NCBI RefSeq assembly: GCF_000331535.1
Contig: NZ_AMZN01000092.1
Location: 1 to 54,636 of the forward strand
Reading direction: 5' to 3'
Source of the DNA: Fulvivirga imtechensis AK7
Lineage (GTDB): Bacteria > Bacteroidota > Bacteroidia > Cytophagales > Cyclobacteriaceae
DNA: 54,636 nucleotides
Shown: positions 18,401-26,056 of the stretch, in pieces
How the letters are laid out: each line of letters begins with the position of its first letter
How positions within the stretch are numbered: the stretch's first letter is position 1
Made by a program: the position numbers and the translations under genes
The notes under the pieces: generated by a model
What the model was told of the DNA's origin: nothing
Seen by the model: only the letters and a program-made list of their open reading frames with translations
Database searches by the model: none

Positions 18401-19058
18401 ATTTTTTGACGAGCAGCCGGCCGGAGGTAAGGGCGATTTAAGGTACAGGGTAAGTGCAATAGATCAATGTGGTATTGAATCTGAGCCTGATGGAAGCCTT
18501 AGTGCACTGCATTTGGAGGTGATAGAGGAACTGGGAGATGCAATTACACTTCAGTGGAATAAATATGATGGTTTCGAATACAAGGACATCCTTATATATG
18601 CAGGCACTTCCCCTGAAAAAATGGGGCTTCTGGATCGTGCTTCGGAGCAGGTCACCTCCTATACCATACCGGCTCCTGCACCAGCGCTCAAGCACTATCG
18701 ACTGGCCGTTGAAGGCCAACCCGCATGCCTTCGGAAAGAGGTGTCGCACGACCAGCGATCAGCCAATGGTGAAAGTAAAGTGAAGGTACTGTCAAATATT
18801 GCGGAACGTAATAACGGAGCGCTGAACATGGTTTTTTATCCCAATCCGGGAACAGATAAGATCAATTTGGAATTTACGCCGGATGGAGAAGAATATGAAT
18901 TAATGATGGTTGACTCCCATGGACGGGTTGTTAGGAAAATAGATAGTGTCACAAATGGAGCTGTATTGCAAAGGGAGCAGCTTCCTCCTGGCCTGTATAA
19001 TGTTATACTTCGTAAAAACTCAGGAAAGCCTGTGCATGCTATAGTAGTATTTCAATAG
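15486..19058 (+). CDS. Large type IX-secreted surface protein with FnIII, SprB-like and beta-propeller repeats
   Basis: 1190 aa. A signal peptide (about 1-21) leads to a fibronectin type III domain (about 24-100, ending FYRVKAYNETEQSTYS) and a galactose-binding-like region (about 115-265). A SprB-type repeat follows, with SCKGGSDGSIDLIVEGGTPP, then YAFTWNNG and GLSAGVYTVEIKD, and a second half-copy after it. The middle (about 480-870) is a beta-propeller of repeats of the kind G-x-x-D-x-Y-L-A-K-Y-N-S-N-G-x-x-Q-W. Another FnIII pair (about 905-1080) precedes the type IX sorting domain of the last ~80 residues (FYPNPGTDKINLEF ... LPPGLYNVIL). SprB-like proteins are carried on the surface of gliding Bacteroidota, so an adhesin or motility role is inferred. 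The OmpA/PD40 gene 126 bp downstream may be a partner. Confidence 0.9.
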   Translation: MKALASAFTFSACKIMLCSIVVAQGLVPPSDISVDHINSSNVSFSWNYLGVGQDGFVVERSESSGGGFQVVADLGPGVFQYTDTDISGNKSYFYRVKAYNETEQSTYSTMVQGPPVVQLQMDDMDKLAPDQVAAHLTISGVPQMDFLQVESTSKFASIELGYDEDAVYTQNPLKLNKSGYQFLELTLKDFSNTNWSKVHFRLNGKAGVIVGNYLDDAAELEDGWLEVSIPLADFAEKEQVQFISFPHANHVNFGVKEISFAGDDSHFQWFGAEKYDNSRKENIAGQSSLVFNSIGVHPEAIQLDVSRNGQNVDYSQISMPWHPFHLNLTPGESVIVGSLIDREGTSYYSDPLNYSISKGPRYQVTHVSCKGGSDGSIDLIVEGGTPPYAFTWNNGSNSEDIAGLSAGVYTVEIKDAFQKTASLTVLVDEPQALSATLDYTECNYKEAQLQVKGGTAPYSYSIDNAPFQTLGVASAEVWRMFANYNGWVVPVGGVEVDAEDNVYFAGEYDQVIRFEDGSVGEEGKEGIYLASAYANGEFKWKVNFIGGRFADLAVDANGNSVLAFNVSGQGELITPDGSLVLKENGYIARFDKKGNLLWIHKIVKGVYNVGVDAQENIYVAGTTSSNTFEGTSFGNILGPTDLYLAKYNSNGIFQWVKPIKGKNTEENHDMHVAANGDIFLTGGFATDISFGGIYLKSSGLRDAYIAKYNSQGVAQWANQGGGAKNHDYGRAITLDKAGNVYVMAHFRSNLSSFGDAQFAGAVMILARLNGVNGAIEWATEYVQITGMPTFDMAYDIAADIDGKIYVSGEMAWSWLRGEGGFDLYIGSYLLTFDDTGAVLNRRATGDYSYGQNFVPLAATYDNHLIYVDHTYGLSIVKRGPAMSSTIAIDPALDQEIIVRDANYCTYTIDDLSPESEAEQPAICYVTATSEGSNQVVWNTVSGTSANGFNIYRSEDHVGEYKLIGTVAGTVNEFFDEQPAGGKGDLRYRVSAIDQCGIESEPDGSLSALHLEVIEELGDAITLQWNKYDGFEYKDILIYAGTSPEKMGLLDRASEQVTSYTIPAPAPALKHYRLAVEGQPACLRKEVSHDQRSANGESKVKVLSNIAERNNGALNMVFYPNPGTDKINLEFTPDGEEYELMMVDSHGRVVRKIDSVTNGAVLQREQLPPGLYNVILRKNSGKPVHAIVVFQ

Positions 19059-19184
19059 GCCCATTCTCATGATCGAAAATAAAACTGGCAGTGGACTTGC
19101 TGTAAATTTTGTGAAAAGCAGGCACGTTATATAGAAGAAGATCGATATTTTCTATATATTAAGAGTTCAGGTTTATTTTTGATC

Positions 19185-20942
19185 ATGAGATTTTCATTTA
19201 CTCTGTTTATATTTTTTGCAGCTTATGGAATAGCATTTTCTCAGGAAGATCCGGTACAACAAGCTCAATTGTACCTGGAGCAGGCTGATCAGATATACAG
19301 TCAGCAAAAGGAGGCTATTGAAATTGCCAAAGAGCTTTATGTACAGGCCGCTGACCTGGACCCTGCCAACCTTAAAGCCAACTGGATGGCGGGAAGTCTA
19401 TATCTTGAAACTATCAATAAAGACGAAGCTGTTAAATACCTGCTGAGAATTGAGCAGCAGAAACCCAATTATCGGTTTGATCTGTCTTATTACATTGGCA
19501 GGGCCTACCACTATGGTCTTGATTTCGATAAGGCGCTCGATTATTACGAACGATATAAAAGAAAGCTACTGGGGAATAAAAGCTATAGGGGTACCGACAG
19601 GGTGCCGCTGGATAAGGTGAATAGACGGATCTTGGAATGTACCAACGCAAAAGATATTATCGGTCGTCCGGCTCAATATACTGTTATACCAATGGGCGAG
19701 GCCATCAACTCCGTATGGCCGGACTATGCTCCTGTTATCAATAGAGACGAAACTTTATTGATATTCACATCCAGAAGGCAGGAAGATAATACCACTCCAG
19801 ATGTGGACCGGGATAATTTTTACTTTGAAGATGTCTTTTACTCCCGCAAAGTAAATGGGGAGTGGACACCGGCAAAAAATATAGGTCCTCCGATAAATAC
19901 TGAATTTCACGACTCAAATATTGCGCTTTCCGTAGATGGCACCAGGCTATACTTATATAAAGACACCGGTATGGGAGACATCTATTATTCGGATTTTGAT
20001 GGTACCAATTGGTCTGAACCAAAATTCCTCACCGACAAGATCAACTCTTCCATGTATTCGGAGAATGCAGTTTCCGAAACATCATCGCCCGATGTTATCT
20101 TGTATACCAGCAATCGCCCGGGTGGGGAGGGAGGTATCGATATTTATTATTGTACCAAAGATGAAAAGGGCAATTGGTATAAATCAAAAAGCCTTGGGCC
20201 GGTAATCAACACAAAGTTTGATGACGATAGCCCTTACCTGGCGGCAGATGGTAAAACACTATACTTCAGTAGCTCAGGTCACAAAGGCTATGGTGGATAT
20301 GATATCTTCAGGTCCGTATATGATAGCGCCTCAGGGGAGTGGTCGCAGCCGGAAAACCTGGGCTATCCGGTGAATACTCCTGATGATGAAATATTTTTTC
20401 AGATGTCAGTGGATGGGCGTAGAGGATATTTTGCTTCCGTAAGAGCCGGGGGGCTCGGATTTACCGACATATTCATGGTGAAATATCATGGAGATAAGGA
20501 GCATAAACCCATTGTTATTCTGACCCAGGAGCAGGAGGAAATGTTGAAGGAAGTAGAGGTGGAGCAATTAACCAAAACCAATCAATTCGAAAAACATGAG
20601 CTGGAACTCATGAATCACAGTCATAAGATATTTTTCAATACCGATCAAAGCGCCATAAATGAGGAGCATCGGTTAGAATTAGACAGTATTGTTCACCTTG
20701 TTAACAAGCATGATGTTTTAAATATAGACATAGCCGGTTTTGCCAGCTCTGATGGAAACCCACGATATAACCTGGATCTTTCCCATAAGCGGGCACTGAT
20801 AGTTCTGAATTATTTTATAGGTAAAGGCATCAGTGAGGAGCGTATTGTAGCAAGGGGTTTTGGTGCTATTGATGAAGATTCCCCACCCGAGCAGCAAAGG
20901 AGGGCTGACGTTCGGGTTGTATTCGCGGGGAAAAAAGATTAG
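19185..20942 (+). CDS. OmpA-family outer membrane protein with TPR and PD40 propeller domains
   Basis: 585 aa from the ATG at 19185 (the in-frame TTG two codons earlier is less likely). A signal peptide ends around FSQ. Tetratricopeptide-like helices occupy about 20-130. A PD40/WD40-like propeller follows (about 175-430) with repeats such as DETLLIFTSRR, DVILYTSNRPGG and GKTLYFSSSG. The last ~115 residues are an OmpA peptidoglycan-binding domain (KIFFNTDQSAINEEH, then NLDLSHKRALIVLNYF and a final RRADVRVVF). This domain order is found in PorE-like and other Bacteroidota cell-envelope proteins and ties an outer-membrane complex to murein. It lies downstream of a type IX-secreted protein in the same direction and converges with the esterase gene (14 bp between stops). 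Confidence 0.9.
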   Translation: MRFSFTLFIFFAAYGIAFSQEDPVQQAQLYLEQADQIYSQQKEAIEIAKELYVQAADLDPANLKANWMAGSLYLETINKDEAVKYLLRIEQQKPNYRFDLSYYIGRAYHYGLDFDKALDYYERYKRKLLGNKSYRGTDRVPLDKVNRRILECTNAKDIIGRPAQYTVIPMGEAINSVWPDYAPVINRDETLLIFTSRRQEDNTTPDVDRDNFYFEDVFYSRKVNGEWTPAKNIGPPINTEFHDSNIALSVDGTRLYLYKDTGMGDIYYSDFDGTNWSEPKFLTDKINSSMYSENAVSETSSPDVILYTSNRPGGEGGIDIYYCTKDEKGNWYKSKSLGPVINTKFDDDSPYLAADGKTLYFSSSGHKGYGGYDIFRSVYDSASGEWSQPENLGYPVNTPDDEIFFQMSVDGRRGYFASVRAGGLGFTDIFMVKYHGDKEHKPIVILTQEQEEMLKEVEVEQLTKTNQFEKHELELMNHSHKIFFNTDQSAINEEHRLELDSIVHLVNKHDVLNIDIAGFASSDGNPRYNLDLSHKRALIVLNYFIGKGISEERIVARGFGAIDEDSPPEQQRRADVRVVFAGKKD

Positions 20943-20956
20943 CTTTTTGTAGCCTG

Positions 20957-22120
20957 TCACTTTGACTGCCCCAGCATCCAGTCATAGATATTAACTGGTT
21001 CCACGCTTGGGTCCAATTCCCACATGTTGCTGTCAGGGTTGTATACCCTTATCCAGCAGTTGTGTCCCTCATCCAGGAAGATCGTCAGGTTGACCTCTTT
21101 TAATGGTCCGGGATCACATGCTTTTATAGCGTTGATCATTTCCACAGATCCGGCAGATGGTACCTTAGGGTCCTCCTGGTTGTGAAATGCCCAAACGGCC
21201 AAGTCGGTTAGTTTACATGCCTGTTCGGTTTCTCCTTCTCCTGAAATAGGCACTATGGCGGCTGGTATCTCCGGGTAAGCCATCGCATAACTGAGCGTGC
21301 CAATGCCTCCGCCACTCATTCCGGTGATGATAATTCGGTTGGGGTCCACAGCATAGGTTTCCAGGGAATATTCCACTACCTCGTGTATGAAATCCACGTC
21401 CCACTCTTCCTCGGTGTGTTCGGGAGCAATTACAATAAAGGGAATGTCATGCCCATCGTTAAGATACTTGGGAATAGATCCATTTTGAATTAATTTGATC
21501 TCCCCGGGAGGTGCAACCTCCCCATTGCCCCCCAGGAATATGATCAAAGGGAGCAGCTTCTTTTCAGGATGTATAAAACCTACTTCATCGGGTACATAGC
21601 GAACATAGAGCACGGCACGGGCCTTCATAGGCGATTGGTAAGTTTCTATATCCAATCGCTTTTTTGTCTTAAACTGAAAAGCAGTCACCTCATTTTGAAG
21701 AACAGTATCTGTAGCATAGCTTTCAGCGACCAGGTAAGTAAACAGTTCTGTTTCTTCAGGCAGACCCTCTATGGTAACGATATTCGTACTGTCAATATTT
21801 TGACAGCTTACGGTAATAAAGCTTGCACTGATAAATCCTGTATCTGATAAAGCGGCTTCTTTTACATTAGTAGCAGTCTTATCTGTGATCTCTGTGTCCG
21901 ATATCACATAATAAACCGTAGCGGGCATATTAGTTTGCACGTGTATGTTCGCACTGTTCCTTCCGTAGAAGATTTCGGGTGCGGTCAGGAATTCAGGAGG
22001 TCCTGCCGTCTCGCATGGGTCCTTATCAGGTTCCTCCAATGGAAGTTCTTCATCACTACTGCAAGCGAAGAAAAGAGACATATATATGATTGCAAAAGAG
22101 AGATAACTGAGCTTCTTCAT
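20957..22120 (-). CDS. Lipoprotein alpha/beta-hydrolase (PHB-depolymerase/esterase-like)
   Basis: 387 aa. The signal peptide ends in LFFAC with the lipidated Cys at 20, followed by SSDEE, an acidic run typical of Bacteroidota surface-exported lipoproteins. Residues about 45-150 form an FN3-like N-terminal domain. The hydrolase domain (about 165-387) has the oxyanion segment FLGGNGE, nucleophile Ser269 in GMSGGG, Asp317 in HNQEDPKV and His353 in DEGHNCW. It probably hydrolyses an ester in a polymer or polysaccharide at the outer membrane; the substrate is unknown. It is single in orientation and convergent with the OmpA gene. Confidence 0.85.
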   Translation of the reverse strand: MKKLSYLSFAIIYMSLFFACSSDEELPLEEPDKDPCETAGPPEFLTAPEIFYGRNSANIHVQTNMPATVYYVISDTEITDKTATNVKEAALSDTGFISASFITVSCQNIDSTNIVTIEGLPEETELFTYLVAESYATDTVLQNEVTAFQFKTKKRLDIETYQSPMKARAVLYVRYVPDEVGFIHPEKKLLPLIIFLGGNGEVAPPGEIKLIQNGSIPKYLNDGHDIPFIVIAPEHTEEEWDVDFIHEVVEYSLETYAVDPNRIIITGMSGGGIGTLSYAMAYPEIPAAIVPISGEGETEQACKLTDLAVWAFHNQEDPKVPSAGSVEMINAIKACDPGPLKEVNLTIFLDEGHNCWIRVYNPDSNMWELDPSVEPVNIYDWMLGQSK

Positions 22121-22420
22121 TTCAGTAAAATAGTTTCAATTCGCATCGAAACTATTAACAGATGAAGTCAGTATTAGTTAGGCTGCTTCGGTCGAATTGC
22201 CTTCTGCTCCTGCTAACTGAAAATGATGCCGTTGAGTCGCGTCTTTTAGTGCGGGAGACAAGCTTTTAACGCGTCATTAAGGATGTCATCCCATCCCGAT
22301 TTCATGTATTTCATGGAGAGGGGTCTAGAGACAAGTAACTGCTCCAAAGATGCATGGATCTCTCCCTCTGGTACCAATGATAAGTTTTTATTACCATCCT
22401 GATAGTCGTGGAGATTAGTT
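22121..22420. other. 300-bp gap, no gene seen
   Basis: Contains no open frame of note. A segment around 22282-22300 (GGATGTCATCCCATCCCGA) vaguely resembles a dispersed GTGTCATCCCGAGG-like motif seen near 54562. The esterase promoter should lie at the left end, but no exact TAnnTTTG was assigned. Confidence 0.3.
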
Positions 22421-23284
22421 TTATCTCCTTATCACCTTAATTATTATCCCGCTGCCCGGGGCAAACAAGAATGCCATGCCGAATAAAATGCCGGCCACAG
22501 AAGCCATAGCGCCAGCAATAGAGCCATCCAGCCACACGGCAATGTAGTACCCGGAAAAAGAAACTAAAATACCCAGGGCCACTGTGGTGACCAGCATGAA
22601 TTTGAAATTTTCGGTAAGCAGATAAGCCGTTGCAGGTGGAGCTATTAGCAGCGCAACCACCAAAATGGCTCCGACAGCTTCAAAGGAAGCTACGGTTGTG
22701 ATGGATACCGCTCCCATGAGCAGATAGTGCCATAAGGCTGTTGAAATACCGATGGCTGAGGCATAAGCAGGGTCAAAGGTAGTTAGGAAAAGTTCTTTAT
22801 AGCCAAAAAGGATAAAGATCAGGATAACAACCAGCACAGCACCAGTAGTATACAGCACCCTGGGCCCCATAATGAGTCCTGATTCGGTGATCCAAAGATC
22901 TAGCGGTACGTAAGCGATCTCTCCATAGAGGACACAATCCTGGTCCAGGTCTACTTTTCCTGCAAAAGCAGATATCAGGATCACACCGATAGCAAAAAGC
23001 CAGGTGAAAGTAACACCAATAGAAGCATCCGTTTGCAATCTGCCCTTTTTGTGAAAAAATTCAATGAGGAAAGTTGTTAAAACCCCTAAAATACCAGCCC
23101 CAATTACCATAGTTGCAGAATCTCTGGCACCTGTAAGCAGAAAAGCGATAACGATCCCGGGAAGTACCGCATGTGAAATGGCATCACCCACCATAGCCAT
23201 CCTCCTGAGAATGAGATAACACCCCAGCAGTCCACACGAGATGGCCACTATCGAACCGGTTAATATGATTTGTAGTGCATGCAT
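22421..23284 (-). CDS. Metal ABC transporter permease (ABC-3/ZnuB-MntB family), second permease of the operon
   Basis: 287 aa from the ATG at 23284 (MHALQIILTGSIVAI). The open frame extends further upstream, but only through translated repeats (PETRNQKPETS), so the shorter start is chosen. It has eight to nine hydrophobic helices and the family signature GDAISHAVLPGIVIAFLL near residue 35, plus a DPAYA-type cytoplasmic loop. It forms the membrane channel for Mn, Fe or Zn uptake with the ATPase and binding protein encoded upstream. It is the last gene of the leftward metal operon. Two permeases with one ATPase suggest a heterodimeric channel. Confidence 0.9.
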   Translation of the reverse strand: MHALQIILTGSIVAISCGLLGCYLILRRMAMVGDAISHAVLPGIVIAFLLTGARDSATMVIGAGILGVLTTFLIEFFHKKGRLQTDASIGVTFTWLFAIGVILISAFAGKVDLDQDCVLYGEIAYVPLDLWITESGLIMGPRVLYTTGAVLVVILIFILFGYKELFLTTFDPAYASAIGISTALWHYLLMGAVSITTVASFEAVGAILVVALLIAPPATAYLLTENFKFMLVTTVALGILVSFSGYYIAVWLDGSIAGAMASVAGILFGMAFLFAPGSGIIIKVIRR

Positions 23285-23286
23285 AC

Positions 23287-23328
23287 TTGTTTCTGGTTTC
23301 TGGTTTCTGGTTTCTGGTCTCTGGTCCG
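23287..23328. repeat. Six tandem heptamers (consensus TGGTTTC on +) between the four-helix-bundle gene and the second permease
   Basis: The units are TTGTTTC, TGGTTTC three times, TGGTCTC and TGGTCCG, an uninterrupted 7-bp phase. It fills nearly the whole 49-bp gap between the two genes. On the minus strand it reads ACCAGAA, the same word as the array at 23774-23808 on the plus strand, so the two arrays are inverted relative to each other around the four-helix-bundle gene. Confidence 0.85.
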
Positions 23329-23333
23329 GTTTT

Positions 23334-23696
23334 TTATTGTGTGTTTTCAATAGCACTTATGAATCTGTTCAATTTTCTTCCAAGTAGTTCAATTTCTGAG
23401 GCTAACTCTTCATACTCTTTTTTATCTTTTAAAGAACAGGTCTCATAGAGCACCTCTAAATGATCTCTGGTTTCATCATTAGAGGCTAAACTATATATCA
23501 GGAACCTCAAATACTCATTCTTGTATTTTCTTCTTCCATATCCCTCTACAATATTTGCTCTTACCGATTTACTTGATCTTCTAATCTGACTTCCTGTTTC
23601 GTAAAGCTCAAAACTTGGAAGGGTGAGGGTCATCTTATGTATTTTAACAGATACTTCTCGCGCTAATTGCCAAACTTCGAGTTTTCTATAACTCAT
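23334..23696 (-). CDS. Four-helix bundle protein (S23 / 23S rRNA intervening-sequence protein family)
   Basis: 120 aa from the ATG at 23696 ([20 protein letters not shown]). The family signature is clear: [10 protein letters not shown] at the start, then [20 protein letters not shown] and a long C-terminal helix with RKLNRFI. The fold is a bundle of four antiparallel helices with a basic face that is thought to bind nucleic acid. Relatives are encoded in 23S rRNA intervening sequences and as the Avd proteins of diversity-generating retroelements, but many are solitary. Here it interrupts a metal-transport operon between the two permease genes, bracketed by inverted heptamer arrays, with no link to metals. 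It looks like a passenger gene. Confidence 0.92.
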   Translation of the reverse strand: MSYRKLEVWQLAREVSVKIHKMTLTLPSFELYETGSQIRRSSKSVRANIVEGYGRRKYKNEYLRFLIYSLASNDETRDHLEVLYETCSLKDKKEYEELASEIELLGRKLNRFISAIENTQ

Positions 23697-23773
23697 AATC
23701 TTTTTGTTTTTTAATTTGATTCGTTTTTGTTCAATACTTAACACAAAATTCAACCAGGCTACGTGTGCGAAGA

Positions 23774-23808
23774 ACCAGCTACCAGAGACCAGTAGCCAGC
23801 AACCAGTC
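23774..23808. repeat. Five tandem degenerate heptamers (ACCAGNN) at the stop codon of the first permease gene
   Basis: The units are ACCAGCT, ACCAGAG, ACCAGTA, GCCAGCA and ACCAGTC in strict 7-bp phase. The final unit overlaps the TGA stop of the permease gene (23807-23809, minus strand). The 12 bp at 23781-23792 are the exact reverse complement of 23314-23325 in the array on the other side of the four-helix-bundle gene. Confidence 0.85.
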
Positions 23809-25096
23809 ATCCATACGGTATTTCCGACTGATGCGGATCTACTTTTGGGTAATTCAACAATTTTTCAAGTCTGGCTTCCAGCTCCGGTGTTAGTATGTGC
23901 TCAATAGTATCTGCATCGTCATGCACGTGATCAGGGGCTATGCGGAGGTACTGGGTGAGATATAACTCCCATAGCCGGTGAAGCTTCACCGTACGTTGTC
24001 CTTTGCGCTTGCCTGCCCGTGTGAACGACCAATAACCGTTTTCATTCTTTAGATATCCATCACTTCTCAATCTTTTTAGCCCGCTTTTTAGAGCCTGAGG
24101 CTCAAATTTTCTTTTGGAAAGAATTTCTTGTAGAGTGCGCTTTTCATAAAATTTCTTTCCTTCTTCTCCCAAATGATACAGTGCTTTCAGGATATTTTCG
24201 TCATTGATCTGTTTTTTGATCCTGCGTTGTGTCTTTACTCTGTACAGGATGCCTCGTCCCGGTGCCAGAAAAAATGAAATGAAGGCAATGGTTGAAATGA
24301 CCACAACGATCCAAGGCCCGGTTGGCATAGACGGGGCAATGTATGAGATATAGGCGCCTGCCAGTCCGCTTAGCGAACCGAAAATTGCTGCAAGCCATAT
24401 CATAGTAGTGATGTTGTGTGTCCAGAAGCGAGCTGCGGCAGCCGGGGTGATCAGCATAGCAGCCATAAGTACTACACCAACAGCCTGAATGCCCACCACA
24501 ACCGCCAATACCGTAAGCGTGGTAAGTAAAAGTTCGATGGCCCTGACAGGCAGGCCTAGTGTAACTGCAAATTCTTCATCAAAGGCCAGAAGGGTGAGTT
24601 CCTTAAAAAAGAGCCATACACTTACAATAAGGATAACAGCAATTACGGCAAAAACAATAAGGTCAAAACCCACCAGAGAAGCTGCTTTCCCAAAAAGGAA
24701 CTGATCAAGACCGGTTTGAGAGGCATTCCCGGATTTTTGGATTATCGTCAACATAAAAATACCTATTCCAAAAAATACAGACAGTATCAGGCCTATGGCT
24801 GTGTCTTCCTTTAGCTTCGATTTGGCAGTAATAATATCGATCAATACTAACGACAGCCAACCTGTTAAAAATGCTCCGATAATAAGTATTATGGGACTTT
24901 TCTCGCCTGACAAGATGAATGACAGACATACGCCGGGAAGCACAGCATGGGCCACGGCATCACCTACAAGTGCCTTTTTCTTCAGAAAAGTGAACGTACC
25001 TACGATAGCCGAACTGCTGGTGAGCAGGAGGGAGCCTATCACCACGTACCTGATGTTAGGGTCTGAGAAGGAAAAGAATTCAAAGAAACTATCCAT
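23807..25096 (-). CDS. Metal ABC transporter permease fused to a DtxR/MntR-like C-terminal domain
   Basis: 429 aa. Residues 1-285 are an ABC-3 permease with eight or so helices and the signature [18 protein letters not shown] near 43. After a basic linker ([10 protein letters not shown], about 287) comes a cytoplasmic domain with a winged-helix-like part ([14 protein letters not shown]) and a metal-binding/dimerisation-like part ([12 protein letters not shown], then [14 protein letters not shown] and the end [15 protein letters not shown]). This second part is the counterpart of HRLWEVFLVQKL and GYPKYDPHGDPIPD in the operon's own regulator. I infer that the tail senses cytoplasmic metal and gates uptake. 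It is a known arrangement in Bacteroidota as far as I recall. The start lies 1 bp past the ATPase stop. Confidence 0.92.
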   Translation of the reverse strand: MDSFFEFFSFSDPNIRYVVIGSLLLTSSSAIVGTFTFLKKKALVGDAVAHAVLPGVCLSFILSGEKSPIILIIGAFLTGWLSLVLIDIITAKSKLKEDTAIGLILSVFFGIGIFMLTIIQKSGNASQTGLDQFLFGKAASLVGFDLIVFAVIAVILIVSVWLFFKELTLLAFDEEFAVTLGLPVRAIELLLTTLTVLAVVVGIQAVGVVLMAAMLITPAAAARFWTHNITTMIWLAAIFGSLSGLAGAYISYIAPSMPTGPWIVVVISTIAFISFFLAPGRGILYRVKTQRRIKKQINDENILKALYHLGEEGKKFYEKRTLQEILSKRKFEPQALKSGLKRLRSDGYLKNENGYWSFTRAGKRKGQRTVKLHRLWELYLTQYLRIAPDHVHDDADTIEHILTPELEARLEKLLNYPKVDPHQSEIPYG

Positions 25097-25097
25097 A

Positions 25098-25934
25098 TCA
25101 ACCGGATTTTGAGTCAGGGGTCTTTTCTCTGTTAGGAAACTGCTGCTGGCGGATCAGGTCTCCAACATCACTCAACAGCGTGAGCTTACCTCCATAGGTC
25201 TCCTGTAGTAGTTCTGTAGTGAATACCTTTTCCACGGGCCCTGAGGCTACCAGTCGCATATTAAGCAGGATCACCCAATCGAAATACTGGGTAACAGATT
25301 GGAGGTCGTGATGTACAACGATCACCGTCTTGCCTTTGGCAGACATTTCGCGAAGCAGGCTAATGATCGCTTTTTCCGTAGCAGCGTCTACACCGGCAAA
25401 CGGCTCGTCCATAAAGTACAGATCCGCCTGCTGAGCCAATGCCCTTGCCAGGAACACGCGCTGCTGCTGGCCACCTGATAACTGTGATATCTGTCTTTTT
25501 TCATATGCTTCCATACCTACCTTCCGCAGACTGTCCATTGCTATATCTTTGTCGGCCTTTCTGGGGCGCCTGAAGAGCCCCAATTTGCCGTACCTACCCA
25601 TGAGTACCACATCGAGTACGGAAGCCGGGAAATCCCAATCTACAGACTCACGTTGTGGTACATAGCTGATCTTCCCACGCGCTTCCCTTAGGCTCTGATC
25701 GAAAAGTTTTACATAGCCGCTGCTATTGGGTGTAAGGCCCATGACCGATTTTATCAGCGTGGATTTGCCGGCACCGTTGGGACCCACTATACCGATCAGC
25801 TTACCATAGGGTAGCGTTAGGTCCACATCCCATAGCACAGGCTTCTTATCATAAGACACAGTCAGGTCATGAACCTCCAGCACAGGGTTCTCAACATGAT
25901 GAACTTGATTGATGATAGTCTTATCGTTGGTCAT
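25098..25934 (-). CDS. Metal ABC transporter ATP-binding protein
   Basis: 278 aa. Walker A GPNGAGKST (51-59), signature LSGGQQQR, Walker B LYFMDEPFAG and the H-loop VVHHDL are all intact. It powers the two permeases of the operon (family of ZnuC, MntA-type ATPases). The next gene begins 1 bp after its stop, so translation is coupled. Upstream, 119 bp separate it from the binding-protein gene, and most of that gap is a heptamer array. The N-terminal 15 residues before the first strand are longer than usual and may not all be translated. Confidence 0.93.
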   Translation of the reverse strand: MTNDKTIINQVHHVENPVLEVHDLTVSYDKKPVLWDVDLTLPYGKLIGIVGPNGAGKSTLIKSVMGLTPNSSGYVKLFDQSLREARGKISYVPQRESVDWDFPASVLDVVLMGRYGKLGLFRRPRKADKDIAMDSLRKVGMEAYEKRQISQLSGGQQQRVFLARALAQQADLYFMDEPFAGVDAATEKAIISLLREMSAKGKTVIVVHHDLQSVTQYFDWVILLNMRLVASGPVEKVFTTELLQETYGGKLTLLSDVGDLIRQQQFPNREKTPDSKSG

Positions 25935-25970
25935 TAGTCAATAGTTAAATCGCTTAAAGTGCTTAAAGTA

Positions 25971-26056
25971 TAAACTGAAAACTGAAAAAACTGTAAACTG
26001 TAAACTGAGAACTGAGAACTGAGAACTGAGAACTGAGAACTGAGAACTGAGAACTA
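25971..26056. repeat. Heptamer array (AGAACTG x6 plus variants) starting at the stop codon of the binding-protein gene
   Basis: From left to right: TAAACTG, AAAACTG, a 9-base unit, TAAACTG twice, AGAACTG six times in a row (26008-26049), and AGAACTA (26050-26056). On the coding (minus) strand the last unit reads TAGTTCT, and its TAG is the stop codon of the metal-binding lipoprotein gene (26054-26056). Identity is highest next to the stop and decays away from it. Confidence 0.9.

Noticed and set aside
23285-23356. N-terminal extension of the second permease (PETRNQKPETS)
   Set aside because: It is merely the translation of the heptamer array and overlaps the four-helix-bundle gene.
23334-23696. 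Avd accessory protein of a diversity-generating retroelement
   Set aside because: No reverse transcriptase, template repeat or variable target gene is found nearby; the family match is to the wider S23/IVP group.
23697-23810. N-terminal extension of the four-helix-bundle protein
   Set aside because: Family members start at MSYRKLEVW or similar; the extension overlaps the neighbouring repeat array and the permease stop.
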